Below are positions 42,578 through 50,988 of a stretch of 64,000 bases of DNA, in pieces. The stretch covers positions 142,392-206,391 of the forward strand of contig NZ_NFJQ01000007.1 in assembly GCF_002159945.1 (NCBI RefSeq), given 5' to 3'. The notes beneath the pieces were generated by a model that did no database searches, was not told the DNA's origin, and saw only the letters and a list, made by a program, of their open reading frames with translations. The stretch's first letter is position 1. The number at the start of each line of letters is the position of its first letter. The position numbers and the translations under genes are program-made. The stretch comes from Cloacibacillus sp. An23 (GTDB taxonomy: Bacteria > Synergistota > Synergistia > Synergistales > Synergistaceae).

Positions 42578-43930
42578 ATGGATCAGACTTTTATGAAGGA
42601 GAGGGCGGTCCTGCCGCTCGTGCTTTCGATGTCTCTGCCCATGATGCTGTCGATGGTTGTGCTGTCGCTCTACAACATCGTGGACAGTTATTTCGTCGCG
42701 AAGATAAGCGAGGAGGCCATGACGGCGCTTTCGCTCGTCTTTCCGATTCAGAATCTCATCGGCGCGATTACGATAGGCTTCGGCGTCGGGATAAACGCCG
42801 CGGTCGCCTTTCACCTCGGCGCGGGCGAGTTCGACCGCGCGGACGCGGCGGCGACGCAGGGCGTGGTGCTGAGCGCGCTTCACGGCGTCGTGCTGACGGT
42901 CGTCTGTATCGCGGCTATGCCGTCGTTTCTCGGGATGTTCACGAGCGACGCGGAGGTCGTGAGCCTCGGGCTGCGTTACTCGAACATCGCTTTCGGCTTC
43001 TCCGTCGTGATCGCGCTGTCGCTGGCCTACGAGAAGCTTTTTCAGTCGGTCGGGCGCATGGCGGCGACTATGGCGTGCATGATGGCGGGCTGCGTCGCGA
43101 ACATCGTCCTCGACCCGATAATGATTTTCGGCCTCGGCCCGGTGCCGGCGATGGGCATCGAGGGCGCGGCGTGGGCCACGGGCATCGGGCAGACTCTGAC
43201 GCTCGCGCTCTATCTTCTGCTGAACAGGCTGCGCCCGATGGCGGTTCACGTCGAGGCGCGGTACGCGCGCCTCACGCGCGGGACGGCCCGCCGCCTTTAC
43301 TCTGTAGGAGTGCCCGCGGCGCTCAACCTCGCGCTTCCGTCGCTGCTGATTTCTTCGCTCAATATCATTCTCGCCGGTTATTCGCAGGTTTACGTCGTCG
43401 TGCTCGGCGTTTATTACAAGCTTCAGACCTTCCTCTATCTTCCCGCGAACGGCATCGTGCAGGGCATGAGGCCGCTCGTCGGCTACAATTTCGGCGCGCG
43501 CGAGTACGGGCGCGTGCGGCGGATATGTATGACTGCGCTCGCGCTCGCGGCGGGCATCATGGCGGCGGGGACTCTGCTCTGCCAGACTGTGCCCGAGGCG
43601 CTTATCGGCCCGTTCACCTCGAACGCGGAGACGGTGCGCGCGGGCGCGGAGGCCCTGCATATTATAAGCCTGGGCTTCGTCGTCTCGACCGTTTCCGTCA
43701 TCGCCTCCGGCGCTCTCGAAGGGCTCGGCATGGGCGCGCCGTCGTTCGTCATCTCGCTTCTGCGCTACGCTGTGATTACGATACCGGCGGCCTTCGTCCT
43801 TAGCCGCTTCTTCGGCGCTGCCGGCGTGTGGCACGCTTTCTGGTTCGCTGAGCTCTGCACGGCCGCGGCGTCGTATTTCATCTACAGGAGCAAGACTTCG
43901 GCGCGCACGGAAGCGCGCGGCGCGGAGTAG
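42578..43930 (+). CDS. MATE family efflux transporter
   Basis: The 450-residue protein has the MATE pattern: PLVLSMSLPMMLSMVVLSLYNIVDSYFVAKISEEA, two six-helix halves, and NGIVQGMRPLVGYNFGARE at the second-half entrance. Unlike the first MATE protein in this window it begins with the acidic MDQTFMKERAVLPL form. GAAGGGGAG precedes the ATG. Its leader contains an attenuator, so expression probably depends on a small molecule or on translation. No regulator gene is adjacent. Confidence 0.93.
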   Translation: MDQTFMKERAVLPLVLSMSLPMMLSMVVLSLYNIVDSYFVAKISEEAMTALSLVFPIQNLIGAITIGFGVGINAAVAFHLGAGEFDRADAAATQGVVLSALHGVVLTVVCIAAMPSFLGMFTSDAEVVSLGLRYSNIAFGFSVVIALSLAYEKLFQSVGRMAATMACMMAGCVANIVLDPIMIFGLGPVPAMGIEGAAWATGIGQTLTLALYLLLNRLRPMAVHVEARYARLTRGTARRLYSVGVPAALNLALPSLLISSLNIILAGYSQVYVVVLGVYYKLQTFLYLPANGIVQGMRPLVGYNFGAREYGRVRRICMTALALAAGIMAAGTLLCQTVPEALIGPFTSNAETVRAGAEALHIISLGFVVSTVSVIASGALEGLGMGAPSFVISLLRYAVITIPAAFVLSRFFGAAGVWHAFWFAELCTAAASYFIYRSKTSARTEARGAE

Positions 43931-44072
43931 CGCGTTTATATTTACTTAACTAATAAAGAGAAATAGCTGGCTTTGTCGTCATTCCGCGCTTGACGCGGAA
44001 TCCCGCGTCTTCAAACCTACGACGCGCCGCCATAAACCCGCCGCAAGCGAATACAGCCTTACGGCGCGCACG

Positions 44073-44104
44073 AAAAAGCGGCCCTTTTCGGGGGCCGCTT
44101 CTCT
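44073..44104 (-). terminator. Intrinsic terminator of the second ABC operon
   Basis: On the minus strand AAGCGGCCC and GGGCCGCTT form a 9-bp stem, followed by TTTTTC. It lies 20 bases past the stop of the binding-protein gene, the last gene of that operon. Confidence 0.75.
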
Positions 44105-44123
44105 GAGGGAGTTTGGGCTGCGC

Positions 44124-45140
44124 TTAGTCGGCGAGCACGGGATCCCAGACCTGTTTGATGAGGGCCTCGGTGTCCTTGCTGCTGTCGATAAGGCCGAACT
44201 TCTTGTAGTCGTTGATGGTGTCGCGGAGGGTCTGCTCCGTGAGCTCGTCGCTGATGCTGAAGTCGTAGGTCTTGAATATCTCAAGCACGAGGTCGTAGTC
44301 GCCGGAGGCCCAGTTGTTGGCCTGGAGCAGCTTGACGGCTTCTTCGCGGTTGTTCATTATCCATTCGCTGGCCTTTTCGTGGGCGCGCGTCAGCTTCTTG
44401 ACGGTGATGGGGTTCTGGTTGTAGAAGTCGAGCGAAACGGCGTGGATGCAGCAGGCTTCCTTCTTGAAGTCGTCGTCGAAGGTGAGCGAGCGGATGATGC
44501 GCAGCGTGCCGTTGTCGAGGAACTGCTTCGCGAACTGGTCGCCGAGGAGCGCCGCGGAGATTTCGCCGTTCTGCATCGCGAGGACGGAAGCTCCGGCTTC
44601 GACTACCTTCCACTTGACCTTCCTCGGGTCCACGTTGTCCTTGTTGAGGAAGCGCATCGCTATGTTGTGGTCGGAGTTGCCTATTCCGTCGGGGATGGCG
44701 ATGTACTTGCCTTCGAGGTCCTTCGTGCTCTTGATGTCGGAGTCATTGAGGACGTAAAGCGATTTGCATCCGGTGTGGATGCCGGTGGTGAACTTCATGC
44801 GGACGCCGTTGATCGTGGGGACGAGCATCGTCGCGATGTGGTCGCCCGCGACGTCCACTTTGCCCGTGCCTATCGCGTCGGTCTGCGCGCTGCTGCCGCC
44901 CGCCATGCGGACGATCTTCGTCTTGAGGCCCTCTTCTTCGTAGAAGCCTTTCATCTGAGCGATTCCGAAGGTGCCGAGGCAGAGCCCGCCGTTATATCCG
45001 ACGATTATCTCCTTGCCGTATGCCGGTTCCTTCTTCCACGCCTCTTCCTCGGCGGGGTCTCCCGCCGCCCAGGCCGCCTGCGTCGCCGAGGCTAGCAGGC
45101 AGCACAGTACCGCGCTCAGTAGCTTTCTCTTCACTGCCAT
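44124..45140 (-). CDS. ABC transporter substrate-binding protein, NMT1/SsuA-like
   Basis: The 338-residue protein has a signal peptide (residues 1-26, ending AWA). The family fold is seen in EIIVGYNGGLCLGTFGIAQMKGFYEEEGLKTKIVRMAGG, YIAIPDGIGNSDHNIAMRFLNKDNVD and a final helical region. It ends the operon of permease, ATPase and binding protein, the reverse of the first ABC operon's order. Its binding region differs from the first system (AMRFLN and GNSDHN here), so the ligand is probably different, although the same RNA motif precedes both operons. Confidence 0.92.
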   Translation of the reverse strand: MAVKRKLLSAVLCCLLASATQAAWAAGDPAEEEAWKKEPAYGKEIIVGYNGGLCLGTFGIAQMKGFYEEEGLKTKIVRMAGGSSAQTDAIGTGKVDVAGDHIATMLVPTINGVRMKFTTGIHTGCKSLYVLNDSDIKSTKDLEGKYIAIPDGIGNSDHNIAMRFLNKDNVDPRKVKWKVVEAGASVLAMQNGEISAALLGDQFAKQFLDNGTLRIIRSLTFDDDFKKEACCIHAVSLDFYNQNPITVKKLTRAHEKASEWIMNNREEAVKLLQANNWASGDYDLVLEIFKTYDFSISDELTEQTLRDTINDYKKFGLIDSSKDTEALIKQVWDPVLAD

Positions 45141-45224
45141 CTACTCCTTGTTTTGGATTTTACAAAAGGCCGCAGATCCTGCGCCGCAGCCTTATGTTTC
45201 TGTGTTTTACGCCGCCGTCCGCCC

Positions 45225-46001
45225 TTACTCCGTCTCTTCCTCGGCGCGTCCGAAGTCGAGCATTTCGAGGACGTGTTTGCGGTATTCCATGAATTTGCTG
45301 CTCGTCCTGTTGCGGGGGTATTCGAGGTCGATTTTCAAATCCTCGCGCACACGGCCGGGGCGCGGGGCCATTATCACGACGCGCGTGCCCATGTAGAGGG
45401 CCTCGTCCACGTCGTGCGTGACCATGAGCATCATGTGGCGGCTCTCGCCCCACATGCCGAGCAGCTCGTCCTGCATGTTCATCCGCGTGAAGGCGTCGAG
45501 CGCGCCGAGGGGCTCGTCGAGCAGGAAGACGGGGGGGTTGTTTATCATCGTGCGTATTAGCGCCACGCGCTGCGCCATGCCGCCCGAGAGCTGGTGCGGG
45601 TAGGATGTGCGGAATTCTTCGAGCCCCGCCATTTTAATCAGTTTTTCGACCTTTTCGTCCATGCCCTCCGTCTGGTGCATCATTCGGAGGCTGAAGGATA
45701 CGTTCTGTTCGACCGTGAGCCACGGAAAGAGCGTCGGCTTCTGAAAGACCATGCCGCGCTCCGGCGCCGGGCCGGTTATCGGCCTGCCGTCGAGAGACAG
45801 CGTGCCCGTCGTCGGCATTATCAGCCCCGCAATGAGGCGCAGTATCGTCGATTTGCCGCAGCCCGACGCCCCGACGATGCTGATGAACTCGCCGGTGCGC
45901 ACCTCGAGGCTGATGTCCTGCAATGCGTTCGTGACGTCCGCGGCGTCCGTGCGCGCGAAGCTTTTTGAGACGTGTTCGAGCTTTAACAGATTTTCACTCA
46001 T
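45225..46001 (-). CDS. ABC transporter ATP-binding protein, nitrate/taurine class
   Basis: The 258-residue ATPase shows Walker A GASGCGKST, signature LSGGMAQRVALIR, and Walker B VFLLDEPLGALD with MVTHDVDEALYMG. ATG 46001 overlaps the permease stop by four bases (ATGA), which fixes the start; a longer frame upstream is antisense to the permease. It energises the neighbouring permease. Confidence 0.94.
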   Translation of the reverse strand: MSENLLKLEHVSKSFARTDAADVTNALQDISLEVRTGEFISIVGASGCGKSTILRLIAGLIMPTTGTLSLDGRPITGPAPERGMVFQKPTLFPWLTVEQNVSFSLRMMHQTEGMDEKVEKLIKMAGLEEFRTSYPHQLSGGMAQRVALIRTMINNPPVFLLDEPLGALDAFTRMNMQDELLGMWGESRHMMLMVTHDVDEALYMGTRVVIMAPRPGRVREDLKIDLEYPRNRTSSKFMEYRKHVLEMLDFGRAEEETE

Positions 46002-47041
46002 TCGTGGACGACTCCTTCCTGCCAGCGGAGAACTCTTCTCCTGATGAAAGAGAGCGCCGCGTTTACTACGACGAATATGACGCATATCAGGACGATGGCG
46101 GCGTACATCTTGCCGTACTGCGCCCAGCTCTTCTGCCACGTTATGTACCAGCCGAGGCCGGACTCGACGCCTATCATCTCGGCGACGAGCAGCGCGGTGC
46201 AGGCGGAGCTCATGCCCTGCGTGAGCCCCTGGAAGATGTTCGGCATGACGAACGGTATCGCGATGCGGAAGACGAGCTGCGAGCCTTTCGCGCCGAGCGT
46301 GCGGGCCGCCTCGAAGTAAGACTTGTCGATGTTGTTGATTCCCGTCTGCGTAGCTATCGTGACGGAGAACCATACTCCGAGCGCGATGATGAACACGCTG
46401 CCCTTAAACAGCGTCGAGGCGAGGACCATGACGACCGGCAGCCACGTGGTAGAGGGTATCGCGCCGAGCAGCTTCATGAACGGGGCTATCCAGTAGTTGA
46501 CGCGCCTGTTGTAGCCGCAGGCGACGCCCGTGACCAGCCCGAGCCCGGCGCCCGTGAAGTAGCCCGTGAAGAGCAGTATCAGCGAGTTTATCGTACACTC
46601 GGTCATATAGGCGCGGTCGGATATGAAGGCGTGCAGCACCTGGTCCACCCATGGGAAGTAAGGCAGCACGAGGATGCCGGTTTTCAGCGTCAGCCAGTCG
46701 TAAGCGAGGAACATTATGAAGATGAACGAATAAAAAGGCGCTTTATAGCGCAGAGTGTAAAAGACCTTCTTGTTCGCGAACGACGCGATGAAGACGGCGA
46801 AAACGGCCGCCATCAGCGCGCAGATGAACATGGCGTAGACGTTCGTGCTTTCGTTGCCCGGAAGGTTCGGAATCCAGTAATATTCCGCGAGAGCCAGCGC
46901 TCCCGCGATCACCGGCGAAAAACAGACGAGCCTGTCCACGAACATCTGGAACGGAGTTTTCGGCGCGCTCTCAAGCTCGCGCAGCTCGTCCTTCGTCATG
47001 TGCCGGCCGGGAATGATTTTCCTTTCGTTGGAATCGCTCAT
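45998..47041 (-). CDS. ABC transporter permease, nitrate/taurine class
   Basis: The 347-residue permease is about 90 residues longer than usual for SsuC/TauC. The extra N-terminal part has a charged lead (residues 1-33) and about two additional hydrophobic segments (VIAGALALAEYYWI, FVIASFANKK) before the core. The core keeps the EAA-type loop (EAARTLGAKGSQLVFRIAIPFVMPNIF). It is the first gene of the operon, 230 bases after the second copy of the leader RNA. Confidence 0.92.
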   Translation of the reverse strand: MSDSNERKIIPGRHMTKDELRELESAPKTPFQMFVDRLVCFSPVIAGALALAEYYWIPNLPGNESTNVYAMFICALMAAVFAVFIASFANKKVFYTLRYKAPFYSFIFIMFLAYDWLTLKTGILVLPYFPWVDQVLHAFISDRAYMTECTINSLILLFTGYFTGAGLGLVTGVACGYNRRVNYWIAPFMKLLGAIPSTTWLPVVMVLASTLFKGSVFIIALGVWFSVTIATQTGINNIDKSYFEAARTLGAKGSQLVFRIAIPFVMPNIFQGLTQGMSSACTALLVAEMIGVESGLGWYITWQKSWAQYGKMYAAIVLICVIFVVVNAALSFIRRRVLRWQEGVVHE

Positions 47042-47271
47042 TATTTGACCGCATTCTCCTTTATATTCATTTTTGCACGTGCGCCGTATATGACGCGCGT
47101 CTGCCGCGTTTTATCTTTATACGCCGCCGTACTGCGCGAGCGCCCGCGCGGAACGTCCCGGCAGGCGCGAAGCGCCGGCCGCGCGCCGTCGAAGACGGGC
47201 GGCATGGCGTCGCTTTATTGACAAAAGTCTTTCGTTATTGGAGTCTCTGGGAAGCGTCTGAAGAAGCGCCG

Positions 47272-47390
47272 CGGAAAAGAGACTCTGACGGTGCAGCCCA
47301 TGCCACAGGCTCTATGGAGCTACGTCACATTAGAAAGTCTCCTCCTTCCGAAACGCCGTAAATTTGTGAGGACGGGCACATAGTGTCCTC
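47272..47390 (-). ncRNA. Unidentified structured leader RNA, copy 2
   Basis: On the minus strand an upstream hairpin (GAGGAC/GTCCTC) is followed by a domain closed by CGGAA/TTCCG and GAGAC/GTCTC. Inside lie the core ATGTGACGT (47330-47322), identical to copy 1, and the hairpin AGCCTGTGGCATGGGCT (47311-47295). That hairpin differs from copy 1 at two paired positions only (A-T replaced by G-C). The ten-base linker between core and hairpin has the same length but a different sequence. It precedes the second ABC operon by 230 bases. The rest of the gap on both sides of this element holds no supported gene. Confidence 0.6.
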
Positions 47391-47638
47391 TTGGTTATAA
47401 TAAATGCTCGCGGTCATAAAAACAAGGCGGCGGCCTTATAAATTTCTATTCGAGAGAACAAACAGCGACGGCTTGTCCGATGCGGCCCGCAGCGTTTTTT
47501 GCGGATTATTATTTTTTCGCGCCGTCCGTCCGTCGTAAAGAAAGGCGGCGCGCCACAGCGCCTTATGTTTTTACGTTTTTGCGCGGCGCGGCGGAATTTG
47601 ATTAAGCGCGCGGCTCAAACGGCGCCGTTCCGTCAATC

Positions 47639-47665
47639 TTGTCAATTAAAAGGCTTTCATATAAT
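47639..47665 (+). promoter_or_regulatory. Candidate promoter of the 161-residue protein gene
   Basis: TTGTCA (47639-47644), a 15-base spacer and TATAAT (47660-47665) lie about 50 bases before the start at 47716. The spacer is shorter than ideal. Confidence 0.4.
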
Positions 47666-47715
47666 ATGCAGCGTGGAATTTCGGCGGGTGATTTTTCCGC
47701 CGGGGAGATGATTTT

Positions 47716-48201
47716 ATGGCGGATTTTTCATTCCTTGCCGAAGCCTCGGACATCTGGGACGAGTGGCGCTTCGAGCCGTGGAGCAGCGGCTCCGCTTCGG
47801 GACTGTACAGGCGCGTCTCTATGGTGAAGTCCGGCCTTATGGGAGAGGTCGCGCGCTATTACGCCGACGACTACCTCGTGTGGCGCTACGACGGCGAAAC
47901 CGACCCCGAGCGGCTGCGCAGAGAGGCGAAGTCCGAAAGCGACCTGCTCGTCCAGCGCTTCGTGTTCCTGCGCGGCGGCGGGGGATATTCCATGAAGAAG
48001 AGCTCTCTGCTCTTCGGCCTGCGCGGCTTCGTGGAGCTGCACTTCCTGCCGGTCTTCGGCGATATCCCCAAAGCCGTCGAGGACGTCGGCTTTCTCGTGC
48101 GCGCGGCGATGCGCAGGCTCGGCGCGGACGGCCCGGGCGCTTTTGCTTCCGGCGCGCCGCTCGCGGCTGATTTACAGAAAGCCGGAAGAGTAGGAAAATA
48201 A
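47716..48201 (+). CDS. Hypothetical protein
   Basis: The 161-residue protein begins MADFSFLAEASDIWDEW, preceded by GGGGAG. It is soluble and mixed alpha/beta, with an aromatic-rich first third (DEWRFEPWSSG, DYLVWRYDG) and an internal region that could be a strand-rich core (KKSSLLFGLRGFVELHFLPVFG). I do not recognise a family. It has its own promoter candidate and a weak hairpin after the stop (48209-48234), so it looks like a single gene unit ahead of cstA. Confidence 0.65.
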   Translation: MADFSFLAEASDIWDEWRFEPWSSGSASGLYRRVSMVKSGLMGEVARYYADDYLVWRYDGETDPERLRREAKSESDLLVQRFVFLRGGGGYSMKKSSLLFGLRGFVELHFLPVFGDIPKAVEDVGFLVRAAMRRLGADGPGAFASGAPLAADLQKAGRVGK

Positions 48202-48263
48202 ATAAAGATTGTCCGGGCGACGCCGGCTTTTTTATAAAAATTTTTTACGGAGGTGGAACTTTT

Positions 48264-49913
48264 ATGTTCTTCATGATGTTTGCAGTATCGATATTATGTC
48301 TGATACTCGGTTACATTTTTTACGGACGCTTTATGGCGAGGGTCTACAACCTCGACAATCATAACGTCACTCCAGCGGAGCGCCTCAACGACGGCATGGA
48401 CTACTGTCCAACGCATCCCGCCGTCGTGCTGGGCCATCACTTCTCGTCCATCGCGGGTGCGGGGCCGATAGTCGGGCCTATAACGGCGGCCTCGATGTTC
48501 GGCTGGCTGCCTACCATTATATGGTGCATCTTCGGCTCGATATTCCTCGGCGGCCCGCATGACTTCGGCGCGGTAATGGCCTCGATGCGCCACGACGGCA
48601 AGTCGATAGGCGAAGTCATCGACCACTGGATCGGACACAAGGCGAAGAAGCTTTTCCTCATATTCACGATACTTTCGCTCTTCCTCGTCGTCGCCGTCTT
48701 CACGGTGCTTACGACGGCGACCTTCGTGCTTGATCCCGTCGTTGCCTTCGTGAGCTGCATGTACATCGTGCTCGCCGTCGTCTCCGGCCTTCTCATCTAC
48801 CGCTTCAACATGAACCTCAAGCTCGTCACCGTCGTCATGCTCGCGATAATAGCCTTCTGCTCCATCAAGGGCGGCGACTGGCCGATAGTCGCGAAGATAT
48901 TCACGCACAGCTCCGACTGGTGGAACTTCTTCATCGCGATATATATCCTCTTCGCCTCCGTCCTGCCCGTCTGGCTGCTGCTCCAGCCGCGCGACTACCT
49001 CGCCTCCTACTTCCTCTACTTCGCGGCGGCGATAGGCGCGATAGGCATGATATTCGGCGGCTCGATGGACAGCGGCGCGGTTCCCGCGATAGCGAAAGAC
49101 ATGCACTGGTTCGGACTTACGAAGGCCGATATGTGGCCGATGCTCTTCGTCATCGTCGCCTGCGGCGCCATCTCCGGCTTCCACTCGCTCGTCGGCTCGG
49201 GCACCACGTCCAAGCAGCTCTCGCATGAGCGCGACGCTCTGCCTGTCGGCTACGCCGCGATGCTCCTCGAAGGCCTCGTCGCCGTAATAGCGCTCGGCAC
49301 CATGATGGTCGCCGGCGGCATACAGAAAGGCGGCCCCGTCGGCACGTTCGCCGCGGGCTTCGGGCAGTTCTGCACGATAGTCGGCATCGACCCTGTGCTA
49401 GGGACGCGCCTCGGAGCGATAGCGGTCAACACCTTCCTGCTCACCTCGCTCGACACGGCGACGCGCCTCGCGCGCTACCAGATACAGGAGATAACGAACT
49501 ATAAGGCCAACAAGTACGTCGCCACGGTGTTCGCCGTCGCCGTCGCGCTCGTCCTCGTCTACGTCAAGGCCAAAGGCCCCGACGGAAACCCGATACCGGC
49601 GTGGCAGGTCATCTGGCCCGTTTTCGGCGCGTCCAACCAGCTCGTCGCGGCGCTCGCGATACTCGGCGTTTCGATGTGGATAATCCGCGGCCTCAAGAAA
49701 AAGGCGACCTTCCTGCTCGTCCCGTTCTGGTTCATGCTCGTCACCAGCATGGCCGGAATAGTGATAGAGATCAAGGCGACGCTCACCAGCGGACACCCGA
49801 ACTACATCCTCGCCGTGATAAGCGCGCTGCTGCTCGTCCTCGCGCTGATGATGACGAAGGAAGGCTTTTCCGCGCTCAGCCGCGAAAAGCACGGGGAGAC
49901 CATAGAGCAGTAA
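48264..49913 (+). CDS. cstA: Carbon starvation protein A family transporter
   Basis: The 549-residue membrane protein has the CstA core: GHHFSSIAGAGPIVGPITAA near residue 55, FLGGPHDFGAVMASMRHDGKSIGEV, and SLVGSGTTSKQL. Known members import pyruvate (BtsT) or peptides (CstA). It is shorter than the 690-700 residue enterobacterial proteins and close to the compact form common in anaerobes. ACGGAGGTGG precedes the ATG. In a fermenter it may move pyruvate or peptides. Confidence 0.93.
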   Translation: MFFMMFAVSILCLILGYIFYGRFMARVYNLDNHNVTPAERLNDGMDYCPTHPAVVLGHHFSSIAGAGPIVGPITAASMFGWLPTIIWCIFGSIFLGGPHDFGAVMASMRHDGKSIGEVIDHWIGHKAKKLFLIFTILSLFLVVAVFTVLTTATFVLDPVVAFVSCMYIVLAVVSGLLIYRFNMNLKLVTVVMLAIIAFCSIKGGDWPIVAKIFTHSSDWWNFFIAIYILFASVLPVWLLLQPRDYLASYFLYFAAAIGAIGMIFGGSMDSGAVPAIAKDMHWFGLTKADMWPMLFVIVACGAISGFHSLVGSGTTSKQLSHERDALPVGYAAMLLEGLVAVIALGTMMVAGGIQKGGPVGTFAAGFGQFCTIVGIDPVLGTRLGAIAVNTFLLTSLDTATRLARYQIQEITNYKANKYVATVFAVAVALVLVYVKAKGPDGNPIPAWQVIWPVFGASNQLVAALAILGVSMWIIRGLKKKATFLLVPFWFMLVTSMAGIVIEIKATLTSGHPNYILAVISALLLVLALMMTKEGFSALSREKHGETIEQ

Positions 49914-49950
49914 CTGACGGCGCGAAAGCGCGGAAAATCAAAAATGAAAG

Positions 49951-49976
49951 GAGCCGCAGTGCGCGGCTCTTTTTTA
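49951..49976 (+). terminator. Intrinsic terminator after cstA
   Basis: GAGCCGC and GCGGCTC form a 7-bp stem around AGTGC, followed by seven T residues. It lies 38 bases past the cstA stop. Confidence 0.85.
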
Positions 49977-50088
49977 TTGCTTTTTAATGTTCGAGTGCTA
50001 TCTTTACGGTAACGCGGAGACGTGCGGCGCAACTCCCGCTGATTCTTCGCGGTTCTGGAAACTTTTTACATCTCGGAGGCGTTTTTAT

Positions 50089-50502
50089 ATGTGGGCTGTA
50101 TATGCTTTGTGTTCCGCGTTTTTCGCGGCGCTCACCTCGATACTCGCCAAGGTGGGCATCGAGGGCGTCAACTCCAACCTCGCGACGGCGGTGCGCACCG
50201 CGGTCGTCCTCGTCATGGCGTGGCTCGTCGTCTTCGTAACGGGGGCGGAGGGCGGCGTCTGGAACATCGGCAGAAAAAGCTGGCTGTTCCTCGTGCTTTC
50301 CGGCCTCGCGACTGGCGCGTCGTGGCTCTTCTACTTCAAGGCGCTCCAGATAGGCGAAGCCTCGAAGGTCATCCCGGTCGATAAGTTCAGCGTCGTCCTC
50401 GGCATCCTAATGGCCTTCGTATTCCTTCACGAGGCCGTCACCGCGAAGACGCTCATCGGCGGCGCGCTGATAGCGATAGGGACGTTCGTGCTGATCCTGT
50501 AA
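50089..50502 (+). CDS. Half-size EamA family transporter
   Basis: The 137-residue protein is a single EamA domain with four or five helices (WAVYALCSAFFAALTSILAKVGIEGVNS, VLSGLATGASWLFYFKALQIG, FVFLHEAVTAKTLIGGALIAIGTFVLIL). Full-length EamA exporters have two such repeats; single-domain members work as dimers. CGGAGG lies 9 bases before ATG 50089. The substrate is unknown. Confidence 0.88.
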   Translation: MWAVYALCSAFFAALTSILAKVGIEGVNSNLATAVRTAVVLVMAWLVVFVTGAEGGVWNIGRKSWLFLVLSGLATGASWLFYFKALQIGEASKVIPVDKFSVVLGILMAFVFLHEAVTAKTLIGGALIAIGTFVLIL

Positions 50503-50626
50503 AATCAACGCCGCCGCAGGGTCTCGGAGCCGTCGGCGGCAAGCCGTGATATTTCCGGCTGTTTGTCCGCGCGCCGCTTTTCGTGCGCGTCCGGCGAAAT
50601 GCGCCGTCCGTTCCTCCTTTGATATA

Positions 50627-50677
50627 TTGACATTCATCTATATGACTTCTATAATCACGCATAGATAATCATCTATG
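50627..50677 (+). promoter_or_regulatory. Consensus promoter and ArsR-type operator
   Basis: TTGACA (50627-50632), a 17-base spacer and TATAAT (50650-50655) match consensus exactly. The inverted repeat CATAGAT-AATC-ATCTATG (50660-50677) lies just downstream, at the transcription start, and an extra ATCTATA half-site lies in the spacer. This is the layout of an ArsR-family repressor site. Confidence 0.7.
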
Positions 50678-50691
50678 TGAGGTGGGTTCTT

Positions 50692-50988
50692 ATGAACGCT
50701 ATCGACGCCGCCCTCATTTGCAGGGCGCTGAGCGACAGCAACAGGTTGCTTATTGTCCAGATGCTTTCCGACGGAGAGAAGTGCGCGTGCAAATTGTTGG
50801 AACGCTTTGAAATCACACAGCCGACGCTCTCGCACCACATGAAGATTCTTTGCGGGTGCGGGCTGGTGAAGGCGCGGCGGGAAGGCAAGTGGCAGCATTA
50901 TTCGGTCGACGCGGAGCGGCTGCGCGACTTCGCGCTGTTCGTCGGAACTCTCATGCCGCGCGGGACGAAAGAAGGCCGCGCCCTATGA
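50692..50988 (+). CDS. ArsR family transcriptional repressor
   Basis: The 98-residue protein has the ArsR winged helix (LCRALSDSNRLLIVQML-type start, then ITQPTLSHHMKIL recognition helix). A cysteine pair (Cys31-x-Cys33 in EKCACKLLERF) sits where arsenite- or thiol-sensing ArsR proteins keep ELCVCDL. It should repress its own operon by binding the inverted repeat upstream and release it on metal(loid) or thiol binding. GAGGTGG precedes ATG 50692. It overlaps the permease gene by four bases. Confidence 0.92.
   Translation: MNAIDAALICRALSDSNRLLIVQMLSDGEKCACKLLERFEITQPTLSHHMKILCGCGLVKARREGKWQHYSVDAERLRDFALFVGTLMPRGTKEGRAL

Noticed and set aside
41861..43834. A 657-residue minus-strand frame over the radical SAM and MATE genes
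   Set aside because: It is antisense to two well-supported genes and to the MATE leader; composition is His/Arg-rich nonsense.
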